A program made the position numbers and the translations under genes. The notes under the pieces were generated by a model that saw only the letters and a list, made by a program, of their open reading frames with translations, was not told where the DNA came from and searched no databases. From NCBI RefSeq assembly GCF_004217495.1, contig NZ_SHLC01000001.1, forward strand, positions 682,001 through 746,000: DNA of 64,000 nt, read 5' to 3'. Source of the DNA: Microterricola gilva. Its GTDB lineage: Bacteria; Actinomycetota; Actinomycetes; Actinomycetales; Microbacteriaceae. Positions 45,652-54,034 of this stretch are shown piece by piece (positions within the stretch are counted from its first letter, which is position 1; each line of letters starts with the position of its first letter).

Positions 45652-47466
45652 CTATCCCGCAGGGCAACCCTCGGCGTTGACGGTGGTCGTCGTCGCGTTG
45701 AGCATCGGGGTCGTGCGGAGGCCCGGAGGGCCGTAGACACCTTCTGGCCCTGCGAACGTCGCGCGCAGCCCCACCGTCTCACCAGGGCTCAGCATCACCC
45801 AGTATGTCGCGACGGGGCGACCGAGGTCGGTGCCGGCATCGCCCACGAACGTCTCGGCATCGCCGCCGAGCGTGATCGTCGCACCGGTCAGCGTCGTTCC
45901 CGGCGGCCCGTAAACGAAGACTTGAGTCTTGAACTTCTCGCCCCTCCACACTCCGCTGGCAACGAACGGCGGCAAAGCGTCCGCCTGTTCTTGGGTGAGC
46001 ATCGAATGCAGTTCAACATCGGTCGTGAACGTCGGAGAAGCAGCAGTGCACGCGTCGCTCGTCAGGGTTGCAGCCGTCTGCAGATAGAAGTCGACCTTCG
46101 ATACCGACATGTCGCGGAAGAAGACCCCGGTCACGCTCTCCGCCGTGTTGTCGCTTGGCAGGATGCCGGCCAACGGCGTGCGTGCAAGCGCGGCCTGTTC
46201 CTCGGGGTGTGCGCTCCACATCATGATCCGGTGCTCGTCGACGCCCCGTGTGACCGCGGATGCCAGCGCGGCGGTGTCGCCGGTGGACTGAGTCAGCGCG
46301 GTGAACACCGCACGCGCGGCCTCCGCGAAGAATGCGTCCGTCAGGTCGGGGCCGTCTTCGCCCGGGTAGCGCAGGTAGATCCCGTTCAGGAGGAGTGCGA
46401 CGGCGTTCTCCCCGCTCAGCTGATCACCGCTGCTGAGCGCGACGGGGCCCGTCGCCTTCAAGATGTACGAGAGAGCCACAGGGTCGACCGCGATGACTCC
46501 GTCTGGTGCGCCCCCGATGTCGCGTGACCAGAACGCGGCGGCGAGCTGGGCCGCGGTCGGAAAGTCGGGGCGGCTGGTCGCCAGGTTGAGCGTTGCGTAC
46601 ATGTAGGGGTTGAACACGGCGGCCACGCCGGGATCGACGGGGAGCACAGGCACGTTGAGGTCTCGCCCGAACGACTGGCTGGATGCCTGCCTGCCGATGG
46701 AGATGACGCCGTCGTCGATCGTCAGCTCCGTCAGAGCGGCGGCCGTGCCACCGAGTGCGGTCGACTCGGCCAGATTCTGGAACACGAGAACATAGCTGCG
46801 CGGTCCAGAAGAACCGAGCATGTCTGGCGCGAGCTGCAGCGCCGTGTCGAGCTCGTCGACGACCGGCAACGCTCCGGCCAGCTGTTCGGCGAGACTGCGA
46901 CCGGCAGCCGAGAGCGGCGGCAGCGTCTGATCGAAGTCGACGGCGTCGATGGTCCGCGCTGCGGAGCGGATCGCTGCCGCTGCCGGGCCCGCGATGTCTG
47001 CGAGGTGGCGGACAGACTCCATATTGATCCGGCCGTTGACGGGTTTGATGACGTCGAGCGTGAGGGTGTCGGCCGCGGCGGCAAGCGGTGCAACGGCATC
47101 CCGTGCGATCAGCTCGGCAGACTCGGCGATCGCGCGGACCGCGCCGAGGTTCGCGCCAAGCATCGGCACGGCCTCGGCCGCGCTCCAGATGGGGTCTTGC
47201 GTCTGTTCGAGCGCCATCGCGGTCAGTGCGCTGAGCTCCTCGGATGCCGCGGGTAGGCCTGACCGGTCTCCGTCGGCCAGCTGGGCAGCGACGGTGCGCA
47301 TCAGCACTTCTGCCTGTTCGAGTGCCGACTTCGCGTTCAGCACCCGCATCGCGAGCCACCCGGAGGCGGCCAGTGCGAGAAGCACGACCGCGAGCAACAC
47401 GATCAGCACGACCCGCTTGGTCCGCGGGCGGTGCGCATCAGCGACGCCGTCTCCAGCAACTCCCAC
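45652..47466 (-). CDS. DUF4012 protein, copy 2
   Basis: 604 residues. Same layout as copy 1: short basic start, one transmembrane helix (about 19-45), then SSGPRSYVLVFQNLAESTA, LGGTAAALTELTIDDG, LATSRPDFPTAAQL, FFRDMSVSKVDFYLQTAA and GEKFKTQVFVYGPPGTTL. The match to copy 1 is strong from end to end, so the pair arose by tandem duplication. GTG at 47466, six bases behind TACGTT, is preferred over GTG at 47484. It follows the O-antigen-ligase-like genes on the same strand. Confidence 0.87.
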   Translation of the reverse strand: MGVAGDGVADAHRPRTKRVVLIVLLAVVLLALAASGWLAMRVLNAKSALEQAEVLMRTVAAQLADGDRSGLPAASEELSALTAMALEQTQDPIWSAAEAVPMLGANLGAVRAIAESAELIARDAVAPLAAAADTLTLDVIKPVNGRINMESVRHLADIAGPAAAAIRSAARTIDAVDFDQTLPPLSAAGRSLAEQLAGALPVVDELDTALQLAPDMLGSSGPRSYVLVFQNLAESTALGGTAAALTELTIDDGVISIGRQASSQSFGRDLNVPVLPVDPGVAAVFNPYMYATLNLATSRPDFPTAAQLAAAFWSRDIGGAPDGVIAVDPVALSYILKATGPVALSSGDQLSGENAVALLLNGIYLRYPGEDGPDLTDAFFAEAARAVFTALTQSTGDTAALASAVTRGVDEHRIMMWSAHPEEQAALARTPLAGILPSDNTAESVTGVFFRDMSVSKVDFYLQTAATLTSDACTAASPTFTTDVELHSMLTQEQADALPPFVASGVWRGEKFKTQVFVYGPPGTTLTGATITLGGDAETFVGDAGTDLGRPVATYWVMLSPGETVGLRATFAGPEGVYGPPGLRTTPMLNATTTTVNAEGCPAG

Positions 47467-47472
47467 GAATTG

Positions 47473-47478
47473 AACGTA
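47473..47478 (-). promoter_or_regulatory. -10 box of DUF4012 copy 2 (leaderless layout)
   Basis: TACGTT on the minus strand with six bases to the GTG start. Confidence 0.4.
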
Positions 47479-47502
47479 GCTCACCGAAGCACTTCTCGGT
47501 GA

Positions 47503-48807
47503 TTATTCCTCCGGAACCGGCTCCGGCTCGTGCCGACGCAGGGCGTCGCGCCAGCTCATGCTCTGCGAGGCCTTGATGGCGCAGACGATGAGCAGCATCC
47601 AGCCGTATTCTCCGAGCACCGTGCTCTCGGCGAAGGAGGTGACGGTGAGCGCGACAACGATGAGTGCGGGCCAGACGTAGACGGAGCTGCGCTTCTCGCT
47701 GGCGAGCAGCCACGAGCGCACGAGCGCGAAGCCGATGAGCGCACTGAAGCTGATGACGCCGACGATGCCGAGCTGGAAGTACACGTCGTAGAAGGCGCTG
47801 AGCGCCGAACTCTGAGTGCCGCGGGTGGCGAGGTTGATCCAGATGTACGGGGGCTCGATCGGCGGCCATGCACCCACCCAGCCCCAACCCTGCAGCGTGT
47901 TCATCTGCGAGTAACGCACGATCTCGCGCCAGACGGCGATGCGCACCTCGAATTCGCTTCCGGCGTTGAGCAGCTCGAGGATCCTGGAGCGCGTCAGCCA
48001 GAGCACGGCTGCGGTGATCGCCACGATGGCGAGCAGGCCGAGCTGCCAGTACATCCGCGTCGCGCTCGGCACCCGGCGGATGCCGGCGAGCGCCAGCGCG
48101 GCGAGGACGACGACGATGAATGCGCCCATGGTCACGGGGGAGCCGGAGAGCAGCACGCAGAGCGTCGCGAGCCCGATCGAGAATGCGCCGAGCATCCGCG
48201 GCACCGACCGCGTCATGAACTCGATGGAGAAGGTGATCAGCGCGATCAGCGCGATCAGGCCGAGCTGGTTGCGGCTGCCGAAGATGCCCTGCAGCGGCCC
48301 GAGCGATGTCAGGTTGCCCTGGATGTCGAGGAAGGCGATCGGCAGGTCGAGGAGGACACCGGAGAGCACCTCGAGCGCGAGGGAGACGCCGAGCAGGACG
48401 CGCAGCACGTCGCCGAGGCCGCGCACGAGCTGGATGGTGTCGCGCACGAGCGTCAGATAGACGCCGAGCGCCGTGAAGAGCAGCAGGTAGAGCACCCGGG
48501 CTCCGCTCAGCACCGTCGTCGTGCTCCAGAACACCGAGATGATGGCCCAGCCGAGGAAGACGAGCAGGGTGATCGGCGGCAGGCCGTACCAGTCGATCGC
48601 CTGCCTGCGGGCGAGGAGCGAGAGGGTGGCGAGCGCGACGAGCGCGACGAGGATGGCGAGCAGCCCCGGCCACCCCATCGTCGCCCGCAACAGGTGCGTG
48701 CTGAAGGCGGCGCCGAGGATGCACAGCGTCAGGGCGGAGGCGAAGCGGGCCGAGCCGAAGAGGTGGGCGACGGCGGGCGGGAACACGGGGTGTCGTGCGG
48801 CATCCAT
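47503..48807 (-). CDS. O-antigen ligase/polymerase-like membrane protein, variant motif
   Basis: 434 residues with 10-12 transmembrane helices. The Wzy_C-type extracytoplasmic loop is recognisable (FEVRIAVWREIVRYSQMNTLQGWGWVG), but at the place where the neighbour has QAHNAWLDVWMQLG this protein has SSALSAFYDVYFQLG, so the conserved His-Asn is missing. In WaaL-type ligases that His is essential. It may be inactive, or a Wzy-type polymerase with different chemistry. It begins three bases after the stop of the upstream ligase gene, so the two are co-translated. Confidence 0.85.
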   Translation of the reverse strand: MDAARHPVFPPAVAHLFGSARFASALTLCILGAAFSTHLLRATMGWPGLLAILVALVALATLSLLARRQAIDWYGLPPITLLVFLGWAIISVFWSTTTVLSGARVLYLLLFTALGVYLTLVRDTIQLVRGLGDVLRVLLGVSLALEVLSGVLLDLPIAFLDIQGNLTSLGPLQGIFGSRNQLGLIALIALITFSIEFMTRSVPRMLGAFSIGLATLCVLLSGSPVTMGAFIVVVLAALALAGIRRVPSATRMYWQLGLLAIVAITAAVLWLTRSRILELLNAGSEFEVRIAVWREIVRYSQMNTLQGWGWVGAWPPIEPPYIWINLATRGTQSSALSAFYDVYFQLGIVGVISFSALIGFALVRSWLLASEKRSSVYVWPALIVVALTVTSFAESTVLGEYGWMLLIVCAIKASQSMSWRDALRRHEPEPVPEE

Positions 48808-48810
48808 GCG

Positions 48811-50112
48811 TCAGGGCATCGTCTCGACGCGGCCGAGATTGCGTTTGGTGATGAGGGCGAGCGCGACGAGCAGCATCCAGCCGCTCTCGATCAGGATCCG
48901 GCTCTCCGCGACGCTCTGCACGATGAAGGCGACCATGAGCAGGAACGGCACGAGGGCGGATGCCGCATAGGGCCGGTTGTCGTCCAGGGCGTCCCGCGGG
49001 CGGTCGACCGCCAGGAACCAGCTGCGCCAGAGCGTTCCGATCACGAGCGCCGCGAACAGCACGACGCCGATCACGCCGAGCTGCATCCAGACGTCGAGCC
49101 AGGCGTTGTGCGCCTGCAGATAGGTGACGCCCTTGCGCACGGCAAGACCCTCGAACGGCTCGACCCACGGCACCCAGTAGCCGACCCAGCCCCAGCCGGC
49201 GACGGGACGCTCGGCTGCAAGAACGGTGACCGATGCCCAGATGTCGAAGCGGCCGGTCAGGTCTTCGCTCTTGCCGAACAGGGCCAAGAGCTGGCCCCAG
49301 AGGGACACGAGCAGCACCCCGCCGAGCAGGAGCAGGCCCGCGGCGGTGAGGTAGACGGGTCGCCGCCCCTCCGGCCCGACCCTGCGGGCCCAGAGCGCGA
49401 AGCCGAGCGCGATCGCGACGACGACGACGGCGATCATCACGGTGGCCGAGCGGGTGAGGGCGAGCGTGACGACGGCCGTTGCCAGCCAGAAGATGCCGGG
49501 CCCCCTGCGCACAGTGCGAGCGGCCAGTTGGGCTCCGAACACGATGAGCGCGAGCAGCGCGGCCGCCGCGAGCAGATTGCGGTTGGCGACGATGCCCTCG
49601 ATCGGGCCCCCGTCGAAGAGCAGGCCGCGAGACCAGTAGAAGGCGGCGGGGACCTTGCCCTCGTAGTCGGTGAAGAAGGGCAGGACCGGGCCGCCGACGA
49701 CGCCGGCGACGTAGATCTCGAACAGGATCGAGAGCCCGAGCACCCAGCGCAGCGCGACGCCCAGCGTGCGCAGGAACTCGACCCAGCTCAGGCACAGCCC
49801 GAGGAAGAGTGCTGCGACGGTCGTCGTGAGCAGGGCCGCGAGCCCGACGGCGGTCGCGCCGGGGTAGAACGACCACACGAGCGACAGCACGGAGAGGCCG
49901 ACGAAGAGCCAGAGGCTCTTCGGCATCCGACGCCACGACCACTCTGGGCGCAGCCGGATCAGCGCGATGACGCAGGCGACGACGAGCAGCACGGCGAGTG
50001 CTCCCCAGCCCCACCAGCTCAGGAGGTTGCGCCAGAACTGGCCTGCGATGGCCGTGAACAGCAGCAGGGAGGCCAGTGCGCGCACGGCAAAACGGCTACG
50101 GACCGGCTTCAT
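48811..50112 (-). CDS. O-antigen ligase family membrane protein
   Basis: 433 residues with 10-12 transmembrane helices. The large loop before the last helices shows LTGRFDIWASVTVLAAERP, VAGWGWVGYWVPW and the conserved LQAHNAWLDVWMQLGVIGV, with the His-Asn of the Wzy_C/WaaL family. It should polymerise or transfer a lipid-linked saccharide outside the membrane. First gene of the leftward group of two ligase-like and two DUF4012 genes, at the right end of the island. Confidence 0.9.
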   Translation of the reverse strand: MKPVRSRFAVRALASLLLFTAIAGQFWRNLLSWWGWGALAVLLVVACVIALIRLRPEWSWRRMPKSLWLFVGLSVLSLVWSFYPGATAVGLAALLTTTVAALFLGLCLSWVEFLRTLGVALRWVLGLSILFEIYVAGVVGGPVLPFFTDYEGKVPAAFYWSRGLLFDGGPIEGIVANRNLLAAAALLALIVFGAQLAARTVRRGPGIFWLATAVVTLALTRSATVMIAVVVVAIALGFALWARRVGPEGRRPVYLTAAGLLLLGGVLLVSLWGQLLALFGKSEDLTGRFDIWASVTVLAAERPVAGWGWVGYWVPWVEPFEGLAVRKGVTYLQAHNAWLDVWMQLGVIGVVLFAALVIGTLWRSWFLAVDRPRDALDDNRPYAASALVPFLLMVAFIVQSVAESRILIESGWMLLVALALITKRNLGRVETMP

Positions 50113-50173
50113 GCTCCAAGGCTATCGAACTCGGACCGCGCAGCACGGCCGCCCCACCGCCGCACGTGCGATC

Positions 50174-51352
50174 TCAGACGAATGCCGCCTGCCCGGTGAT
50201 GCTGCGCCCGACGATGAGGGTGTTCATCTCGCGCGTGCCCTCGTACGAGTACAGCGCCTCGGCATCGGCGAAGAAGCGGGCGATGTCGTAGTCGATGACG
50301 ATGCCGTTGCCGCCGAAGAGTTCGCGGCACCAGGCAACGGTCTCCCGCATACGGGCCGTCGTGAAGGCCTTGGCGAGGGCGGAGTGCTCGTCGCGCTGCT
50401 CGCCGCGGTCGAGCATCTCCGACACCCGCACGACCATGCCGAGCGACGCCGTGATGTTGCCGAGGCTCTTCGCCAGCATGTCCTGCACCAGCTGGTGGGC
50501 GCCGATCGGCTTGCCGAACTGCATCCGCTCCTTCGAGTAGGCGACGGCGGCCTCGTACGCGCCCGCCGCGACACCGACGGCGGCCCAGGCCACCTCTGCA
50601 CGGGTCAGCCGGAGCACGCTCGCCGTGTCCTTGAACGAGTTGGCGTTCGCCAGCCGGAGCGACTCGGGCACGACGACGTCCTCGAGCGTGATGTCGGCGT
50701 TCTGCACGGCGCGGAGGCTGACCTTGCCCTCGATCTTGCTCGCGGTGTACCCGGGCGTGCTGGTCGGCACGATGAAGCCCTTGACCTGGTTGTCCGCGAC
50801 ATCCTTCGCCCAGATCACGGTGATGTCGGCGAAGGTGGCGTTGCCGATCCAGCGCTTTGCCCCGTTCAGCACCCAGTTGTCGCCGTCGCGCCTGGCTGTG
50901 GTGCGGAGGCCCTGGGCGCTGTCTGAACCGCTCTGCGGCTCGGTCAGGCCGAAGCTGCCGATGATCTCACCGGATGCCAGTCGCGGCAGCCATTCCGCGC
51001 GCTGCTCCGGCGAGCCGCAGACGGAGATTGAGCCGCAGCTCAGCCCGTTCTGCACGCCGACGAAGGTCGCGACCGATGCATCGACCCTGGCCAGCTCGAA
51101 TGCGAGGAAGCCGCGGAACACGGCGGAGTTCTCGAACGGCCTGGTCTCATCCCACGCGTAGCTGAACTGGCCGAGCTCGGCCAGCGGCCGCACGATCTCG
51201 GTGGGGAACTCCGCGCGATTCCAGTAGCCGCCGACGATGGGCCGCACCTCGGAGTCGAGGTAGTTGCGCAGCGCCATGATCGCCTCCTTCTCCTGCTCGC
51301 TGAGCAGCGACTCGTAGTTGTAGAAGTCGGAGATGAGGGGCTCGAAGGTCAT
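50174..51352 (-). CDS. Acyl-CoA dehydrogenase (glutaryl-CoA dehydrogenase-like)
   Basis: 392 residues, complete. N-terminal helical domain, then GSFGLTEPQSGSDSAQGLRT and WIGNATFADITVIWAKD in the middle beta domain, and a C-terminal helical domain with MQFGKPIGAHQLVQDMLAKS and CRELFGGNGIVIDYDIARFFAD. The Glu in GTREMNTLIVGRSITG near the C-terminus lies where the glutaryl-CoA/isovaleryl group often keeps its base; exact substrate is open. GGAG stands seven bases before the ATG at 51352. Paralogue of the partial gene at 1-462. Not obviously related to polysaccharide synthesis; it marks the return to core genes. Confidence 0.93.
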   Translation of the reverse strand: MTFEPLISDFYNYESLLSEQEKEAIMALRNYLDSEVRPIVGGYWNRAEFPTEIVRPLAELGQFSYAWDETRPFENSAVFRGFLAFELARVDASVATFVGVQNGLSCGSISVCGSPEQRAEWLPRLASGEIIGSFGLTEPQSGSDSAQGLRTTARRDGDNWVLNGAKRWIGNATFADITVIWAKDVADNQVKGFIVPTSTPGYTASKIEGKVSLRAVQNADITLEDVVVPESLRLANANSFKDTASVLRLTRAEVAWAAVGVAAGAYEAAVAYSKERMQFGKPIGAHQLVQDMLAKSLGNITASLGMVVRVSEMLDRGEQRDEHSALAKAFTTARMRETVAWCRELFGGNGIVIDYDIARFFADAEALYSYEGTREMNTLIVGRSITGQAAFV

Positions 51353-51489
51353 GACGGCGCTCCATTGCAAACGGAGACCCCTGTCGCCAGGGGCCTGTCG
51401 GTGATGTCCCGCTCAGCTTAGGTGGCTGCACGGCCGGGCGTGTATGCACTTGGTAGTTTGGTCTCAAGCCAGCAGGACGGGACCCCACG

Positions 51490-52731
51490 ATGTTTGTAGC
51501 AATCACCAACACCCCGCGCGATTACGCCTGGGGATCGCGCACCGCGATCGCCGAGTTGCTCGGGCACGCGGCGAGCGGAACCCCTGAGGCCGAACTCTGG
51601 CTGGGTGCCCATCCAGCATCGCCGAGCCGGATCGTCGGTGCCGGGTCGGGATCCGCCGCGACCCTGCCTGAGCTCGTCCTGGCCGACCCGGTCGGCGTGC
51701 TGGGGGAGCGGAGCATTGCCGAGCACGGTGAACGACTGCCGTTCCTGCTCAAGGTCCTGGCCGCCGCCGGGCCATTGTCGCTTCAGGCGCACCCGTCGCC
51801 CGAGCAGGCGAGCGCCGGATTCGCGCTTGAGAACGAGGCGGGCATCGCCATCGATGCGCCTGACCGCAACTACAAGGACGCCTTCCACAAGCCGGAGCTG
51901 ATCGTGGCGCTGAGCGAGCGCTTCGACGCGCTCTGTGGCTTCCGGGAGCTCGCACAGACCCTCGACCTCGTCGCTGAGCTGCGCAGGGCGGATGCCGCGA
52001 CCGCCGAGCCGCAGCCGAGTCCGCTCGAGGCGTTGGAGGCGGTGCTGCGCGGACGCGAGGGCCTGCGGGACGCCGTCGAGTGGCTGCTGCGTGACGGCCG
52101 GGGCGAGGACAGCGGAGAGGTGGAGTGGCTGGTCGAGCGGGTCGTGGCGCTCGCGGCATCCGCCGAGCTCGCCGACAGCCCCTACGCCGCCGAGTTCGCG
52201 ACGGTCGGCACGCTCGCCGATGCCTACCCCGGCGACCCGAGCATTGTTCTCGCGCTGCTGCTGAACCGGGTGACGCTGCGGGCAGGGGAGGCGCTCTACC
52301 TCCCGGCAGGCAACATCCACATGTACCTCGACGGCCTCGGCGTCGAGCTGATGGCGGCCAGCGACAACGTGCTGCGCGGCGGCTTCACGCCCAAGCACAT
52401 CGACGTCGACGAGCTGCTGCAGGTGCTGCGCTTCGACCCGGTCCCCGTGCCGCGGCTGGAGCCGGAGCGCCCGGCCGACGGCGTGCGCGTCTACCGGCCG
52501 GATGTCACCGACTTCGTGCTGTACGCGATCGAGCGGTCCGAGGCCGATGCGCCGGTGGAGATCACGCTGAGCGGTGCGGCGATCGCGCTCTGCACGGCGG
52601 GCACGCTGCAGCTGACGGGCGGGAGCTCCGCGAGTGAGATCGCCCGCGGCGAGTCCGTCTTCATCACACCGGAGGAGGGCGTGCTCGGCGTCGCCGGCGC
52701 TGGCTCACTCTTCATCGCCACGGTCGGCTGA
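51490..52731 (+). CDS. manA: Mannose-6-phosphate isomerase, type I
   Basis: 413 residues. Interconverts fructose-6-phosphate and mannose-6-phosphate, feeding GDP-mannose for lipomannan-type glycans. Zinc-site segments: PFLLKVLAAAGPLSLQAHPS, YKDAFHKPELIVAL and LYLPAGNIHMYLDGLGVELM; SDNVLRGGFTPKHID completes the active site. ATG at 51490 follows AGGACGGGA. Divergent from the acyl-CoA dehydrogenase with 137 bp between. A manA near whiB, DUF3499 and ahcY is conserved in actinobacteria. Confidence 0.95.
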   Translation: MFVAITNTPRDYAWGSRTAIAELLGHAASGTPEAELWLGAHPASPSRIVGAGSGSAATLPELVLADPVGVLGERSIAEHGERLPFLLKVLAAAGPLSLQAHPSPEQASAGFALENEAGIAIDAPDRNYKDAFHKPELIVALSERFDALCGFRELAQTLDLVAELRRADAATAEPQPSPLEALEAVLRGREGLRDAVEWLLRDGRGEDSGEVEWLVERVVALAASAELADSPYAAEFATVGTLADAYPGDPSIVLALLLNRVTLRAGEALYLPAGNIHMYLDGLGVELMAASDNVLRGGFTPKHIDVDELLQVLRFDPVPVPRLEPERPADGVRVYRPDVTDFVLYAIERSEADAPVEITLSGAAIALCTAGTLQLTGGSSASEIARGESVFITPEEGVLGVAGAGSLFIATVG

Positions 52732-52732
52732 C

Positions 52733-52753
52733 AGAGCCGTCCGGAAAGGCTCT
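52733..52753. terminator. Short hairpin between convergent manA and glxA-like genes
   Basis: AGAGCC (52733-52738) and GGCTCT (52748-52753) form a 6-bp stem with a nine-base loop, between the two stop codons. Confidence 0.4.
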
Positions 52754-52756
52754 CGG

Positions 52757-53755
52757 CTAGCGCGTCTCGAGCAGTTCGCGGGCGCTCCCGCGGGAGCCGA
52801 AGGTGCGTCGATACGCCGTCGGCGTCGTCTGCAGCACCTTGACGAAGTGGTGCCGCATGACCGCTGCGGTGCCGAAGCCGGTGTCGCCCGCGATGATCTC
52901 CAGCCCGAGCTCGCTCTCCTCGAGGAGCTGCTGCGCGCGCAGCAGGCGCTGACGGTTGAGCCAGGCCGTCGGCGTCGTCCCGAGTTCTGCCCGGAAGCGC
53001 CTGGCGAAGGTGCGCGGCGACATCAGCGCCGTGCGGGCGAGCTGGTCGACGGTGAGCTCCTGGTCGAGGTGCTGCAGCATCCAGTCGGTCACCACGGCCA
53101 GCGAATCGTCCGGCGCCGTCGCGGCCGGCAGCTGGATGAACTGGGACTGCCCTCCGTCGCGCTGCGGGGGCACGACCATGCGCCTGGCGATGATGTTGGC
53201 CGCGGATGCCCCGAGCTCCCTGCGCACGATGTGCAGCGCGGCGTCGATTCCGGCGGCGGTGCCTGCACCCGTGACGACGTGGCGGTCCTCGACGTAGAGC
53301 ACATCGGCGTCCACGGTGGTGCCAGGGAAACGTTTGGCCAGCTTGTCGGTATAGAGCCAGTGCGTCGTGCTGCGCCTGCCGTCCAACAGCCCGGCCTCGC
53401 CGAGCACGAATGCGCCGCTGCAGACGCTGAGCACCCAGGCGCCGCGCGCCTCGGCCTCCCGCACGACCCGGAGGATGTCCTGGTGCACGGCCGGGGCGCC
53501 CTCCGAACTGATCGAGGCGTCCATGTAGGCGGGCACGACGACCAGATCGGCGTCGGCGGCGGCGGACAGATCGTTGTAGATCACGATGTCGAAGCCGAGC
53601 TTCATGCGGATCGGCCCCGGCTCCGCCGCGACGATCGTGAAGTCGAAGGTCGGGCCGCCCTGGGCGGAGCGGTCGATGCCGAAGACCTCGCAGACGACGC
53701 CGAACTCGAATGGCGCCATTCCAGGCAACGCGATGCAGACGACCTTCTTGAGCAT
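52757..53755 (-). CDS. GlxA-family AraC-type transcriptional regulator
   Basis: 332 residues. The N-terminal DJ-1/PfpI-like domain (about 1-190) has ALPGMAPFEFGVVCEVFG and VLSVCSGAFVLGEAGLLDGR, containing the conserved Cys. The C-terminal AraC domain (about 215-320) carries two helix-turn-helix units, ELTVDQLARTALMSPRTFAR and LGLEIIAGDTGFGTAAVMRH. Start at 53755 with GGAGGGTGAC upstream. Effector and targets unknown; the divergent small peptide/galE unit is the nearest candidate target. Confidence 0.93.
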   Translation of the reverse strand: MLKKVVCIALPGMAPFEFGVVCEVFGIDRSAQGGPTFDFTIVAAEPGPIRMKLGFDIVIYNDLSAAADADLVVVPAYMDASISSEGAPAVHQDILRVVREAEARGAWVLSVCSGAFVLGEAGLLDGRRSTTHWLYTDKLAKRFPGTTVDADVLYVEDRHVVTGAGTAAGIDAALHIVRRELGASAANIIARRMVVPPQRDGGQSQFIQLPAATAPDDSLAVVTDWMLQHLDQELTVDQLARTALMSPRTFARRFRAELGTTPTAWLNRQRLLRAQQLLEESELGLEIIAGDTGFGTAAVMRHHFVKVLQTTPTAYRRTFGSRGSARELLETR

Positions 53756-53869
53756 GTCACCCTCCGTCGAACGGGTCGAGCGCCCGGGAAGCGGAGATGG
53801 CAGGAACTCGACGAATGCTGTCAATGCTGCCACTCGCGGCAGAAAAACGCAAGAGCAAGACTTTCTGCC

Positions 53870-54034
53870 ATGTTGATTCTCATTCCTCTCCTGGCCCTCG
53901 TGATCTGGGCCATCGTCCGAACGGTCATCGTCATGCGGCGCGACGGCTACGGCCGCTGCAATACAGTGGAGGCTGGCCTGCGGCAGGCGCCGCGGAACTC
54001 ACTGGAGATGGGGCAGCAATGGCGTGGTTGGTAA
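53870..54034 (+). CDS. Small 54-residue membrane peptide overlapping galE
   Basis: 54 residues: a single N-terminal helix (LILIPLLALVIWAIVRTVIV) followed by a polar tail starting MRRDGYGRCNTVEAGLRQAP. The RRDGYGR-like junction recalls short membrane proteins seen in related actinobacteria, which supports a real gene, but I know no function. Its end overlaps the start of galE by 16 bases in another frame, so the two could be translationally coupled. The ribosome site is weak. It is divergent from the GlxA-type regulator. Confidence 0.6.
   Translation: MLILIPLLALVIWAIVRTVIVMRRDGYGRCNTVEAGLRQAPRNSLEMGQQWRGW

Noticed and set aside
47530..50199. 889-residue plus-strand open frame
   Set aside because: It is antisense to the two O-antigen-ligase-like genes. 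Its composition (long runs of Arg, Glu, Asp, Gly, Gln) is that of a mirrored GC-rich frame and it has no recognisable domain.
52634..53870. Long plus-strand frame before the 54-residue peptide
   Set aside because: Antisense to the GlxA-type regulator. Only its last 55 codons, starting at the ATG at 53870, look like a real gene.
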